A DNA stretch of 64,000 nucleotides from NP936 sp002726085 (GTDB lineage: Bacteria; Acidobacteriota; Vicinamibacteria; Vicinamibacterales; UBA8438). Below the pieces are notes generated by a model. The model did not search any database, was not told where the DNA came from, and worked only from the letters and a program-made list of their open reading frames with translations. The stretch's first letter is position 1. Each line of letters starts with the position of its first letter. The stretch lies in the NCBI GenBank assembly GCA_036012905.1, contig DASCQF010000093.1, forward strand, positions 62,001 to 126,000. The letters are read 5' to 3'. Below, one piece after another: positions 7,846 to 16,964 of this stretch. Both the position numbers and the translations under genes were made by a program.

Positions 7846-10515
7846 TTAGTCTCCGCCGAGGCTGAGCAGGTTGGCCAGCAGCTGGTAGGCGCCCGGCGTG
7901 CCGGCCGGCAGTTGGCGCCAGAGCCCGAGCCCCACATACAGCCAACGCCCATCGCCATAGCGCGCCTCGACGAGCGCGCCGCGCTTGACACCTTGATTCG
8001 ACGGGAACGTGTCGCTCAGCTCCACCAGGTCGGTGTAGGCCGGGTCCTTCTGTCCGAGAAAGTAGAGCCCGCGCTCCTGCACCCAGTCGGCCCACGTGGC
8101 GTCGGTAATCTCATTGGGAAAACCAAAGACCTGATGGTCTGTGGCGAGCGGCCGCACCGGGGCAAACTCATCGGTGACCCGGTTGCGGCTAACCTGGGCA
8201 GGATACGGGCCATACTGCGCCTCGTTGAACTCGAACTTGTTGTATTGAACGATGAGCGTGCCGCCCGTCTCGACGTAGTCGAGCAACCGGTCGTTGTTGG
8301 CGCGGAGGTCGCCATTGCGCTCGTAGGCGCGAACGCCCGTGACGATTACATCGAAACCGGAAAGGTCGTCGTAGGCCAGCTGGTCGGCGGTGATGTGCTC
8401 GAGCTCGGCGCCAAGCTGCTCGATGGCCGGCGGCACCTCGTCACCCACGCCCTCGACGTAACCGACTCGCAGCCCGGGCTCGAGCTCGACTTCGATGACC
8501 TTCATCACGGTGTCGGACCGGTGCACCAACTGCCGACGGGCGATGTGCGGATACTCCACGACCTGATACCCGCTGCCGAACGTCTCGCCCTCCGACGTTA
8601 CGGACACACCGATGCGATATTCCCCCGCCGTCACGGCGGCGGGCGCCCGCACCGTGAATCGCACCGTCTGCGCCTCGTCCTCCCGAGAGAACTCAACCGG
8701 CGCACGGGCCGGTGTCGCCTGCCATCCGGCGGGCAGCTCCAGCGCCACGGCACCGCTCGCCGCCTCGCGACCAGCGTGGCGCACCGTCACCCGCACTTCG
8801 CGCGCATCGGGCGCCCCGAGCGGGATGATTGCGATCTGGGGGGTTGCCTCGACGGCGAAACGCGGCACGACCTGCAGCTCCATCCGCTTCTCGCCCGCGA
8901 AGATGTCGCTGCCGTGCCGGTGCACGATCGGCCGTTCGATGGCGATCCGGCCCGATGTGAAATCGAGCTCGAAGATGGCCCGAAACGGCGTCGGTCGGAA
9001 CGGCAACCCGAACGGAACATCAGGGTCGAACCTGTATCTCGCCGCGTCGGGTAGCCGCTCGAAATGGATGTCGGTTGCCGGCACCGTCTCGGGAAGGCGC
9101 ATCGGCGACTCGCACTCGTAGACGGCGCCGGCCGGCACCACGTCGGCGCCACAGGTGATGTTGGCGCTGGCGAACCCGTCGAAGCGGATCTGTCGCACGG
9201 CAACCGCCGTCTCACCGTAGTTGGCCACCTGCGCCGACACCGTGACCGGCTGGTCGGCCGCTACCACCCCATCGTCTGAGAGCACCTCGAGCCGCAGGTC
9301 GTGGACGAGCAAGGCCGCCTCCTCGTACTGCGACTCCTTCTGCGCGAGACGGAAATCGATCTCGAACACGGCATCATCGGCGAGACCGAGCGTGCGTAAC
9401 TGGCCACGCAGGTTGCGCACCGCGGCGAGCCCGGCCAGGACCGCCGTACGCTGAGCGGCCCGATCGCCGCGCTCAAATGCCTGGAGCGCCGTGGCGCCGT
9501 GGCGCGAGAGCGCCGTCAGCTCGACGACCAGATCGCGAGGCGCCTGCGCACCGGCGAACCGGACAAGCCCCTCGATGGAGCTGTCGACACCGTCGAACAA
9601 GGTCCGCTCCCGGACATCGTTCTGACCTGGGATCGTGGTCTCGGTCAGCCGGTAGCGGGCAGAGGCTGGACCGGGGAGCATCACGAGCGGCGACATGCCC
9701 TGGCATTTGTGCATGCTCCGAGCATGGCTTCCGATCTCGGCGTAGGTACGGCCAAGTAGTGAGTCGAATCGGCCAGTGTCGACCGTCGTCATACGTGGAC
9801 CACCAGCAGCAGGTGGAGCGCCACCACGGCCGCCCCGACCGCCACGACCACCCCGGCCGAACCCGAACCCGGCGCTGAAATAGAACTTGCTCGCCTGCCA
9901 GGGCCTGAGCCCTTCGGCCAGCTGCTCCGGAAAGCGATTCGGGTCGGCGGCCGCCGCATATGCCTCGTGGGCCAGCACCGCGGACGCCTGATGATGCTGC
10001 CCGCCGCCGTTACCGTCCGGACTCATCCCCGCAATCACGTCTGGCCGGATGGTCCGGATCATCCGCACGAAGTCGGCCAGTATCTCCTCTCGGCCCCACT
10101 TCTCGAACGTCTCGTCCCGACTGAAGGAGTAGCCGAAATCGACGGCGCGGGTGAAATACTGCTCGGCCCCGTCGAGCCGATGGGCGGCCAGCAACTCCTC
10201 GGTGCGCAGCGTCGCCAGCGCATCGAAGAGCTCGGGCCCGATCTCGTTCTGCCCGCCGTCGCCGCGCGTAGCCGTGACAAGTGTGGTCCGGATGCCTTCG
10301 CCCTTGCTCAACAGGGCCAGCACCCCGTTGTTCTCGTCGTCGGGATGCGCGGTCGCCATCATGAACGTGCCGGTGGTGTTGAGCTGGCGCAACACCAGAC
10401 CAAGCGCGGTCCGACCGTTGACGCGGTCGGCAGGTTGTGCCCTCAGACCCACCAGTCCCACCCCGGCCACCAGTACGCACAGCGCTCCGCTCAGCACCAG
10501 GTCGCGCATCTTCAT
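7846..10515 (-). CDS. Secreted PIG-L family deacetylase with C-terminal GATase-like domain
   Basis: An 889-residue protein. The ATG at 10515 gives a signal peptide (MKMRDLVLSGALCVLVAGVG to LRAQ). Residues 45-200 form the PIG-L/LmbE deacetylase domain: ATAHPDDENNGVLALLSKGE holds the zinc-binding HPDDE motif, TRGDGGQNEIG follows, and GNGGGQHHQASA carries further histidines. A Gly/Arg-rich linker (GRGGRGGRGG) follows. The middle has two Ig-like, NEW3-type beta domains. The end (DLSGFDVIVTGVRAYERNGD, DYVETGGTLIVQYN) resembles a class I glutamine-amidotransferase-like fold. PIG-L enzymes remove acetyl groups from GlcNAc-type sugars; the substrate here is unknown. It lies 46 bases after bshA and may be in the same transcript, but its export argues for a separate role from bacillithiol. 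Confidence 0.88.
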   Translation of the reverse strand: MKMRDLVLSGALCVLVAGVGLVGLRAQPADRVNGRTALGLVLRQLNTTGTFMMATAHPDDENNGVLALLSKGEGIRTTLVTATRGDGGQNEIGPELFDALATLRTEELLAAHRLDGAEQYFTRAVDFGYSFSRDETFEKWGREEILADFVRMIRTIRPDVIAGMSPDGNGGGQHHQASAVLAHEAYAAAADPNRFPEQLAEGLRPWQASKFYFSAGFGFGRGGRGGRGGRGGAPPAAGGPRMTTVDTGRFDSLLGRTYAEIGSHARSMHKCQGMSPLVMLPGPASARYRLTETTIPGQNDVRERTLFDGVDSSIEGLVRFAGAQAPRDLVVELTALSRHGATALQAFERGDRAAQRTAVLAGLAAVRNLRGQLRTLGLADDAVFEIDFRLAQKESQYEEAALLVHDLRLEVLSDDGVVAADQPVTVSAQVANYGETAVAVRQIRFDGFASANITCGADVVPAGAVYECESPMRLPETVPATDIHFERLPDAARYRFDPDVPFGLPFRPTPFRAIFELDFTSGRIAIERPIVHRHGSDIFAGEKRMELQVVPRFAVEATPQIAIIPLGAPDAREVRVTVRHAGREAASGAVALELPAGWQATPARAPVEFSREDEAQTVRFTVRAPAAVTAGEYRIGVSVTSEGETFGSGYQVVEYPHIARRQLVHRSDTVMKVIEVELEPGLRVGYVEGVGDEVPPAIEQLGAELEHITADQLAYDDLSGFDVIVTGVRAYERNGDLRANNDRLLDYVETGGTLIVQYNKFEFNEAQYGPYPAQVSRNRVTDEFAPVRPLATDHQVFGFPNEITDATWADWVQERGLYFLGQKDPAYTDLVELSDTFPSNQGVKRGALVEARYGDGRWLYVGLGLWRQLPAGTPGAYQLLANLLSLGGD

Positions 10516-10561
10516 GATTTCTTGAGTATACATCGGCGCGATTTCGCACCGAGCAGAGGGC

Positions 10562-11725
10562 CTATTGGGAAATTGCCTGGACCGGCTCACGATCGAGGAT
10601 CCGCTTGTAGAGCGCTTCGTATCGCGGCACGATCGCGTTAGCACAGAACCGCTGTTGGACCGCGGCCAGTGCGGCCTCGGCAACCGCCAGATGACGCGCC
10701 GGGTCTGCCAACAGGGCGACCCCACTCGCCGCCATCCCATCGATGTCGTCGGGGTGGTGCAGGAAGCCAGTGACGCCGTCATCGACGACCTCTGGAAGAC
10801 CGCCCACCCGGGATGCCACCACCGGCAGCTGGCACGCCATCGCCTCGAGCGCCGCCAGACCGAAACTCTCCTGTTCGGATGGCAGCAGGAACAGATCGGC
10901 CACTGACAGGAGCGGCACCACCTCTTCCTGCTCGCCAAGCTGCTCCACCACATCGGACAGGCCCAGCTCGCGGGCGCGCCGACCGGCCTTGTCCAGATCG
11001 GGCCCATCGCCCACCAACAACAACCTGGAGGGGACGCGCTGTCGTATCCGGTCGAAGATGTCGATCACCGCCTCGGCCCGCTTCACGGGCCGGAAATTCG
11101 ACACGTGGATGACCACCCGACAACCGGCGTCCCCGCCGGTGAACCGGGCTCGCAGTGCCGGGTCCGGCGACCGATGATGGTAGCTGCAGTCGAGAAAATT
11201 CGGGATGACCTGGATGTCGGCCCGCACCGACAGCTGGCGATATGTGTTCTCACGCAGGCTCTCGGAGACCGCCGTCACCCCATCGGACTGGTCGATGCAG
11301 AACGCCGCCGTCTCGGAATAGGAGCTATCGCTGCCGATGAGGGTGACGTCGGTGCCGTGTAGCGTCGTGATGACACGCGGCACTTTCGTGCCGGGTGCGT
11401 TCGCCAGAATCTGCCGCGCCAGATAGGCGGCGGCAGCATGCGGAATCGCGTAGTGAGCGTGGATGATGTCGAGGTCGTACTCGCGGCTGACTTGGACAAT
11501 CTTGTTGGCCAGGGACAGCAGATACTGCGGCTCGCGAAACAGCGGATACCCAGGCGTATGAACGGCATGGAAGGCAAGCCCCACACGAAGCTCGGGCACG
11601 CGGAACGGCATCTCCGTGCTGATCAGGCGAACCTGATGCTGCCGGTCCGCCAGCGCTTTGGCGAGCTCGGTCGCCACGATGCCGCTTCCACCCACCGATG
11701 CGTAACAGACGATGCCTACGTTCAT
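10562..11725 (-). CDS. bshA: N-acetyl-alpha-D-glucosaminyl L-malate synthase (bacillithiol pathway)
   Basis: A 387-residue GT4 glycosyltransferase with strong likeness to BshA, which joins GlcNAc from UDP-GlcNAc to L-malate in the first step of bacillithiol synthesis. Visible BshA features are the N-terminal GIVCYASVGGSGIVATELAK glycine loop, IIHAHYAIPHAAAAYLAR, ITTLHGTDVTLIGSD, AVSESLRENTY, VIPNFLDC, and the nucleotide-sugar site PSEQESFGLAALEAMACQLP with VGGLPEVVDDGVTGFL. Length fits the family. It starts seven bases after bshB1 ends, so the two form an operon. The ligase gene bshC is not in the window. Confidence 0.93.
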   Translation of the reverse strand: MNVGIVCYASVGGSGIVATELAKALADRQHQVRLISTEMPFRVPELRVGLAFHAVHTPGYPLFREPQYLLSLANKIVQVSREYDLDIIHAHYAIPHAAAAYLARQILANAPGTKVPRVITTLHGTDVTLIGSDSSYSETAAFCIDQSDGVTAVSESLRENTYRQLSVRADIQVIPNFLDCSYHHRSPDPALRARFTGGDAGCRVVIHVSNFRPVKRAEAVIDIFDRIRQRVPSRLLLVGDGPDLDKAGRRARELGLSDVVEQLGEQEEVVPLLSVADLFLLPSEQESFGLAALEAMACQLPVVASRVGGLPEVVDDGVTGFLHHPDDIDGMAASGVALLADPARHLAVAEAALAAVQQRFCANAIVPRYEALYKRILDREPVQAISQ

Positions 11726-11732
11726 GTCCTAT

Positions 11733-12425
11733 TCATTTCATCACGTCTGACCGGACGATCGGTTCCCGGACGACGAAGCCTTCGGCGAACGCCACACCCG
11801 CCGAAACGCCGAATCCCTCGTCGCGTGCCTCGATCATCCGTCGAAACCGGGGCGTCGTGAGCCGCGTCGACACGGCGCCCTCGGCGTCCGGGGCGAATTG
11901 ACTGCCATGCGAGTCGAGCGCCCGCCGCTTGGCGTCGCAGTCGTCGGACACGTCTACGACGAACGAGGGCGACACCGCATCATTGATGAAGTAGTAACAG
12001 ATCCAGTCCGGCCGCCACGCATCCCCTGCGGCATCGTATCTGCGCAACCCGCTCTTGAACACCGCCGCCGTCAACGCCTGACTGGCCGCCACGTGGTCCG
12101 GATGGCGGTCTGCCCAGTGAGGAATGAGCACCGTCGCGGGGCGACATCGGCGCACGAGCTCGGCCGCGCTTCTGACCCGATCGGCGCCCCCGATCTCGCC
12201 ATCCGGCCATTCCAGGTTCTCGCGCCAGGCGACACCGAGCACGTTCGCGGCCGCCGTCGCCTCCACCAGCCGGTCGTCCACCGTACCGTTACTGCCGAGC
12301 TCGCCGCGTGTCAGGTCGCACAGACCGACCTGGTGTCCCTGGCGCACCTGTTTGGCGATGGTGCCTCCAGCCCCTATTTCGATGTCGTCCGGGTGCGGTC
12401 CGAAGCCCAGCAGATCGACCGTCAT
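11733..12425 (-). CDS. bshB1: Bacillithiol biosynthesis deacetylase BshB1
   Basis: A 230-residue PIG-L family protein, predicted cytoplasmic. It has FGPHPDDIEIGAGGTIAKQV with the zinc-binding HPDD, then DLTRGELGSNG and PHWADRHPDHVAASQ, which carries the third histidine. BshB1 deacetylates GlcNAc-malate before cysteine is added by BshC. The ATG at 12425 is preferred because MTVDLLGFGPHPDD is the usual start; upstream in-frame codons give an Arg/Cys-rich stretch without family support. Immediate linkage to bshA makes the pathway assignment strong, although BshB1 and other LmbE-like proteins are similar in sequence. Confidence 0.9.
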   Translation of the reverse strand: MTVDLLGFGPHPDDIEIGAGGTIAKQVRQGHQVGLCDLTRGELGSNGTVDDRLVEATAAANVLGVAWRENLEWPDGEIGGADRVRSAAELVRRCRPATVLIPHWADRHPDHVAASQALTAAVFKSGLRRYDAAGDAWRPDWICYYFINDAVSPSFVVDVSDDCDAKRRALDSHGSQFAPDAEGAVSTRLTTPRFRRMIEARDEGFGVSAGVAFAEGFVVREPIVRSDVMK

Positions 12426-12860
12426 GTGCCTACTCAGACGGCCGCAACAGGCCCGCCGCTTACCATCCAACGGGCTACGCTCGAAGCACCCGAGCTCTTC
12501 CCGCCACTAGATTCGCACCACGCATGCCGCATTTGCGCGTCTGGCGAAAGACCTGCACACCGGCCGTGGGCTCTCCAGGCCGAGCCGGAAACACCTAAAC
12601 GGCTTCCTTCCAGTGTCTTACGTGGCGTTGTGCTCCGTCCAGCCCTCACGCCACGAACCTTGCGTTGGGCCGACCAGGTGACGCCGTCATGGCCTGCGCC
12701 CGATACCTAGTGGTGTGTCCCTCGATTGGCTTGACAGACTTGCCGGCGCGCGGCGCCTGGCGGCCCCGGCAGAACATCCCGCGAGATCGAGCCGGCAACC
12801 ACCTGACATGCTAGACTTGAGACTGCACTCCCCGAGCAGCGCCCGAGAGGGACAGAGACG
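12426..12860. other. Intergenic region between bshB1 and the metal-efflux region
   Basis: About 435 bases separating divergent transcription units, without a convincing gene. A TTGACA occurs at 12731-12736, but no AT-rich -10 lies 16-18 bases after it. The last bases before the ATG at 12861 hold GAGAGGGACAGAGACG, a possible weak ribosome-binding site. No RNA gene, palindrome or repeat copy was recognised. Confidence 0.5.
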
Positions 12861-13430
12861 ATGAAACCGGTCGTACTCGCCTGTGTCGCCAGCCTCCTGA
12901 CGGCCGGTAGCCTACCGGTGGGCGCACAGTCGCTGACCGAGATCGCGCGCCAGGAAAAGCTCCGGCGTGAGGCGCTGGCCGAAAAGGCCGCAGCTGAGAA
13001 CCTGGTGCCGAAGGTCTACACCGACGCCGATCTGCGGGGCGGCGGCCGACTGACGACGACCAACGTCCAGCCAGTGCCCCCCGTGACGAGCGAGACGGAC
13101 GCGGAGGCGACGCCACCGGACGAGGACACCCTCGAGACGGGTGGACCGCTGACCGAGGAACAGTGGCGAGACCGGATCAGCACGGTGCGACAAGAGCAGG
13201 AACGGGCCCAGTTGCTGGCCGAGGCGCTGCAGAGCCGCGTGGACGGGCTCTGGGCCGACTTCACGGCCCGGGACAACCCGGTGGAACGCACCGGCATCGA
13301 ACAGAACCGGCTGGCCGCGGAGGACGAGCTCGAGAACACCATCGCCGCCATCGCGGACCTGGACCAGGAGCTTGCCGACATCCAGGACGAAGCCCGGCGG
13401 GCGAACGTGCCGCCAGGCTGGTTGAGGTAA
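12861..13430 (+). CDS. Hypothetical periplasmic coiled-coil protein
   Basis: A 189-residue protein with a clear signal peptide (MKPVVLACVASLLTAGSLPV then GAQ). Mature sequence begins SLTEIARQEKLRREALAEKA and includes PKVYTDADLR. That pattern recurs in secreted proteins of Acidobacteriota as I recall them; no function is known to me. The middle is Thr/Pro/Glu-rich and disordered, and residues 90-180 form an Arg/Glu-rich helix suited to a coiled coil (TVRQEQERAQLLAEALQSRV, NTIAAIADLDQELADIQDEA). It stands just before the metal-efflux genes on the same strand, but sequence alone does not tie it to them. Confidence 0.75.
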   Translation: MKPVVLACVASLLTAGSLPVGAQSLTEIARQEKLRREALAEKAAAENLVPKVYTDADLRGGGRLTTTNVQPVPPVTSETDAEATPPDEDTLETGGPLTEEQWRDRISTVRQEQERAQLLAEALQSRVDGLWADFTARDNPVERTGIEQNRLAAEDELENTIAAIADLDQELADIQDEARRANVPPGWLR

Positions 13431-13466
13431 GCGTTGACAGGGACCGAGGCCCTCGTCAGGATAGAA

Positions 13467-13901
13467 ATGATGATCCGTCGTCTTGCCTACGCGCTGCTCG
13501 TCGTCGCGCTGGTGTCGTCGGGCGGAACGGCGCCCTTCGCGCACATGCACGCGCATGGTGACGTCGACGTCGCGACGCAGCCGGACGAGGCGCAGCCCCA
13601 CGGTCACTCTGACCACCACACGGGTCCGGGCGCTCACTGGCATCTGACCACGCCTCAGGCGGCTGCATCACCTGGTGCGACCTCACTCGTCGGCATCCGT
13701 CATCACCACACACAGGTCGCGGTGGCGACGGTTGCGATCGAACGTCCCGTCGTTCGTGTTGGCGGCACTCCCGCGCTGTCGGAGGCGTGGCAGGTCGGCA
13801 TCGTGCCCGATCTGCCGGGCCGACCGGTACCGATCGACGCGAACGCCCGTCCCAACCCACCGCCACGCATCGTCCTCGCCGCTCGCGCCCCCCCCCGCTA
13901 G
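13467..13901 (+). CDS. Hypothetical secreted His-rich protein upstream of RND metal pump
   Basis: A 144-residue protein. The ATG at 13467 (or 13470) follows AGGATAGAA and gives a signal peptide, MMIRRLAYALLVVALVSSGG. The mature N-terminus is histidine-rich: FAHMHAHGDVD, QPHGHSDHHTGPGAHWHL and IRHHHTQVAV, a composition that could bind Zn, Ni, Cu or Co ions. It lies about 100 bases before the CzcC-type gene, where small His-rich periplasmic proteins are often found in metal-resistance operons. The C-terminal half is Pro/Arg-rich with no recognised domain. A metal-buffering role is inferred from composition and position only. Confidence 0.65.
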   Translation: MMIRRLAYALLVVALVSSGGTAPFAHMHAHGDVDVATQPDEAQPHGHSDHHTGPGAHWHLTTPQAAASPGATSLVGIRHHHTQVAVATVAIERPVVRVGGTPALSEAWQVGIVPDLPGRPVPIDANARPNPPPRIVLAARAPPR

Positions 13902-13998
13902 CGTTCCGTCCGGAGCGTTCTTTCCGAGTTCCGTTCGCAAGAAGTGCACGCAACAGGGCCTGTCCTCCGGCTGTGGGCGGCCGTTTGGAGAAGACGAC

Positions 13999-15228
13999 AT
14001 GCGTCGATGGCGACCACTGGTCTTGGCGTCCGGTCTCTGTGGGCTGGTTGCGTGGAATGTCTCCGCGCAAACGCTCACCGAGGAACAGGCGCTCGCGCGG
14101 ATGCACATGGAGCACCCGCAGGTCCGCCTGCTGCAGCTCACGGTACGCGAATTGGCAGGCGCGGCGCGCGAACGCGGCCTGCTCGCCAATCCGACGGTGA
14201 GCTATACGCGGGAAGACGCCGGTCTCAGTGTCGACGATTTCCTGCTCGTGACGCAAGAACTGCCCGTGCGGGGACGCGTGGGATTGCTTGGCGAGGCTGC
14301 CGAGCAGGCGGTGACCGCCGCCGAGGCTCGCGCCGATGCCGATCTGCTGGCGTTCGAAACACGGCTCCGACTCGCGTTCGCCGATCTCCTGCTCGCACAG
14401 GAGCGGTTGCAGGCCCAGGAGAGGGCCCTGTCGGAGCTGAATCTGCTGGTCGACGTGCTGCGGGCACGTGAAGAGCAGGGCGAAGGGTCGCGGTTCGACC
14501 GGATCCGCGCCGAACGGGAGGTTGCCGACATCGAGACCGATCTGGAAACCGTCGCCATCGACCGCCTGACGGCTCAGGCACGGCTCGGGTCCTTCTTCGC
14601 ACCAGGCTTCGGTTCGGCTACGGTGACGGCCGGAGGCCGCCTGACGGATGGCCGGCCCTACCCAGGTCTCGAAACGCTCCTTGCTCAGGCGGTGGCAGGT
14701 CGGTCCGACTTGCGCGCCTTGACACTCACCCAAGCGCAATGGGCGCTCGAGCGGCAGGCGGCGGAACGGCTGCGGCTGCCAGGAGCGGCGGTGACCGCCG
14801 GACTGAAACGGACGGGTCCACCCATGGAGCGCGAGTCTGGCTACGCTGTGAGCGCCAACGTGGCGGTCCCACTCTTCAACCGGGGGCAGGCGCAGGTCGC
14901 TCGGGCGGAGGCCGCGCAGGGGAGAACAGATGCTGAACGGCAGGCACTCCGCATCCGCATCGAGAGCGAGGTCCGTGTGGCGCATGCCGCGGCCACGCAT
15001 TATCGAGAGCTGGCCGAGCGTTATCGGTCCAGTTCGGTCGAACCCGCGTCCGAGCTGGCATCCATCGCCACGGCGGGGTACGAAGAAGGCGAGTACGGCA
15101 TTCTGGAACTGCTCGACGCTCATCGGGTGACGCTCGACACCGAGCTCCGCTTGCTGGAGCTGTCGGTCGCCGCCCGTCGGGCCGCGATTGCCCTCGACAG
15201 AGCCACGGGAAGGACGGCCACGCCATGA
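13999..15228 (+). CDS. Outer-membrane efflux protein, TolC/CzcC family
   Basis: A 409-residue protein. The ATG at 13999 has GGAG about 9 bases upstream and gives a signal peptide ending NVSAQ. The mature part begins TLTEEQALARMHMEHPQVRL, the usual TolC/CzcC start, with two repeats of the long helical hairpin. YTREDAGLSVDDFLLVTQEL marks the first and SANVAVPLFNRGQAQVARAE the second; PLFNRGQ is a hallmark of this family. It forms the outer-membrane channel of a three-part RND pump. Its stop overlaps the start of the adaptor gene (ATGA), so the pump genes are coupled. Confidence 0.9.
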   Translation: MRRWRPLVLASGLCGLVAWNVSAQTLTEEQALARMHMEHPQVRLLQLTVRELAGAARERGLLANPTVSYTREDAGLSVDDFLLVTQELPVRGRVGLLGEAAEQAVTAAEARADADLLAFETRLRLAFADLLLAQERLQAQERALSELNLLVDVLRAREEQGEGSRFDRIRAEREVADIETDLETVAIDRLTAQARLGSFFAPGFGSATVTAGGRLTDGRPYPGLETLLAQAVAGRSDLRALTLTQAQWALERQAAERLRLPGAAVTAGLKRTGPPMERESGYAVSANVAVPLFNRGQAQVARAEAAQGRTDAERQALRIRIESEVRVAHAAATHYRELAERYRSSSVEPASELASIATAGYEEGEYGILELLDAHRVTLDTELRLLELSVAARRAAIALDRATGRTATP

Positions 15229-16790
15229 TTGCAACCACCAGCACCGATGATTGGACCAGGACCGGCCGTCTGGCCCTGCTACTCACACTAGGCGCAATGG
15301 CGTGCCGGGGCCCCGTACCCCCTGCAACCGACCCGGCCGAGGTCGGGGAGCCACCGCCGGTCGTCGAGACGCGGTGGACCACGCAAAGCGAGCTGTTCGT
15401 GGAGTACCCACCGCTCGTCGAAGGGGAGACGAGCAGGTTCGCGATTCACTTCACCGATCTCTCGACTTTCGAGCCGCTTCGGGAGGGCCGCGCCGCGGTC
15501 CGTCTGACGGGCGCTCGAGACCAGGAGTTCGCGGTGGACATGCCGGGAAGCCCCGGCATCTTCGGTGTCGACGTCACGCCGAGCCAGGCTGGTCGCTTCC
15601 GGCTCGAACTGGTGCTGGACGCGCCAGGTTTGATGGACCGCCACGATCTGGGCGACGTCACGGTGCTGACGGTGGCAGACGCCGCGGCGCTCGCCGTGAC
15701 GGAGGAAGCCGAAGACGGGTCGATTCCGTTTCTCAAGGAACAGCAGTGGACGCTCGACTTTGCCACCGCGCCTGCCGAGCAGCACGAGATGGGCGAGAGC
15801 CTCGTGCTCGCGGCTGAAATCGAGCCGCGCACTGGTGGCCAGGTCGACGTCACAACCCCGGTGGCGGGCCGATTGGCCGGCGAGCTGCCCGCGCGCGCGG
15901 TGGGGTCGCACGTCGCCCGTGGGGACACGCTCGCCGAAATCATTCCCCACAGCGGACACGGCGAGGACCGGCCAGCACTCGAGCTGGACGTGGCCGAGGC
16001 GCGTGACGCGCTGGAACTGGCCCGCGCCGAGCGCGCCCGAGTCGAACGGTTGGTGGACGTTGGTGCGTTGCCGACGCGCCGTCAGCTCGAAGCGCGCCTG
16101 GCGGCGCAGACGGCCGAGGCGCGCGTGGCGGCGGCTGAAGCGCATCTGTCACAGCTCGACTCGACGAGACGGGGTGAGGGCGAGGGGGCACGCGACATCC
16201 GGTTCGTGCTGCGCGCACCGATGACCGGCGTCGTGGCCGAGTCGGACGCCACACCCGGCGCAAGCGTTGAGGAAGGGGCGCGACTGTTCCGGATCGTCGC
16301 CCTCGATCGCGTGCACATCGTTGGGGCGCTGCCAGAAGCGGCGCTGGCGCGGGTGGACGACCTGGCGGGCGCCGAGCTGGAGGTGCCAGGTTTCGGCGCA
16401 CCGGTGGCGCTCGACCGGTTGGTCGCCGTTGGTCGCGTGCTCGATCGCGACGCCCGGACCGTTCCGATTATCTACGAGCTGCGCGATCCTGACCGCCGGC
16501 TCGCCATCGGACAGGCCGTGTCGTTGCGCGTATTCGCGTCCACGGCCACCGAGGCGATCACGGTGCCCAACAGCGCCATCGTCGACGATGCCGGACAGCC
16601 GGTCGTCTTCGTGCAGGTGAGCGGCGAAAGTTTCGAGCGACGGGCGGTCGAGCTCGGTAATCGCGAGTCGGGTCTGGTGCAGATTACCGGTGACATTGCG
16701 CCGGGGGAGCGGATCGTGGTGCGGGGCGCACCATACATCCGGCTGGCCGCCCTCTCGCCGCAGGTCCCAGCGCACGGTCATACCCACTGA
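15225..16790 (+). CDS. RND efflux periplasmic adaptor (CzcB/CusB-like lipoprotein)
   Basis: A 521-residue membrane-fusion protein linking the inner-membrane pump to the outer-membrane channel. The N-terminus has a lipobox-like LGAMACRG, so it is probably a lipoprotein. An extra beta domain at about residues 50-160 (VEYPPLVEGETSRFAIHFTD) is of the kind found in heavy-metal adaptors. The lipoyl/barrel-sandwich halves are at about 200-235 (VTTPVAGRLAGELPARAVGS) and 325-360 (VLRAPMTGVVAESDATPGAS), with the alpha hairpin between them. A membrane-proximal domain ends RIVVRGAPYIRL, followed by a short tail HGHTH that may bind metal. Confidence 0.88.
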   Translation: MIATTSTDDWTRTGRLALLLTLGAMACRGPVPPATDPAEVGEPPPVVETRWTTQSELFVEYPPLVEGETSRFAIHFTDLSTFEPLREGRAAVRLTGARDQEFAVDMPGSPGIFGVDVTPSQAGRFRLELVLDAPGLMDRHDLGDVTVLTVADAAALAVTEEAEDGSIPFLKEQQWTLDFATAPAEQHEMGESLVLAAEIEPRTGGQVDVTTPVAGRLAGELPARAVGSHVARGDTLAEIIPHSGHGEDRPALELDVAEARDALELARAERARVERLVDVGALPTRRQLEARLAAQTAEARVAAAEAHLSQLDSTRRGEGEGARDIRFVLRAPMTGVVAESDATPGASVEEGARLFRIVALDRVHIVGALPEAALARVDDLAGAELEVPGFGAPVALDRLVAVGRVLDRDARTVPIIYELRDPDRRLAIGQAVSLRVFASTATEAITVPNSAIVDDAGQPVVFVQVSGESFERRAVELGNRESGLVQITGDIAPGERIVVRGAPYIRLAALSPQVPAHGHTH

Positions 16791-16807
16791 TCTCATGCAT
16801 CAAGAAC

Positions 16808-16960
16808 AGGGGCGTGGGGCGAAGCCCCGACTAGAAGAAGCAGCGGAGCCCCGTCCGGTAATGAACAAGGCGCGCACATGCGCGCCTCGCGGGCGCGGAG
16901 TGGGGCCATCGGGGTCCCCGCGCAGCGCCCGCGGGGGTCCGGGGCGTAGCCCCGTCTAAG
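16808..16960. repeat. GC-rich palindromic REP-like repeat, copy B
   Basis: The gap between the adaptor and pump genes holds GGCGCGCACATGCGCGCC (16869-16886) and CGGGGCGTAGCCCCG (16940-16954), joined by GGAGTGGGGCCATCGGGGTC. It matches copies at 7636-7840 and, in reverse, 28664-28763. Being inside an operon, it could attenuate or stabilise the mRNA upstream of the pump gene. It ends four bases before the pump ATG, leaving no good Shine-Dalgarno other than TAAGAA. Confidence 0.75.
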
Positions 16961-16964
16961 AACA

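Noticed and set aside
9828..9872. GRGG repeats in the PIG-L protein as an RNA-binding or phase-variable tract
   Set aside because: The protein has a signal peptide, and the Gly/Arg run sits between folded domains as a linker; the DNA is not a long perfect repeat.
12731..12760. TTGACA as a -35 box for the gene at 12861
   Set aside because: The sequence 16-18 bases later is GCGCCTGG, with no AT-rich -10.
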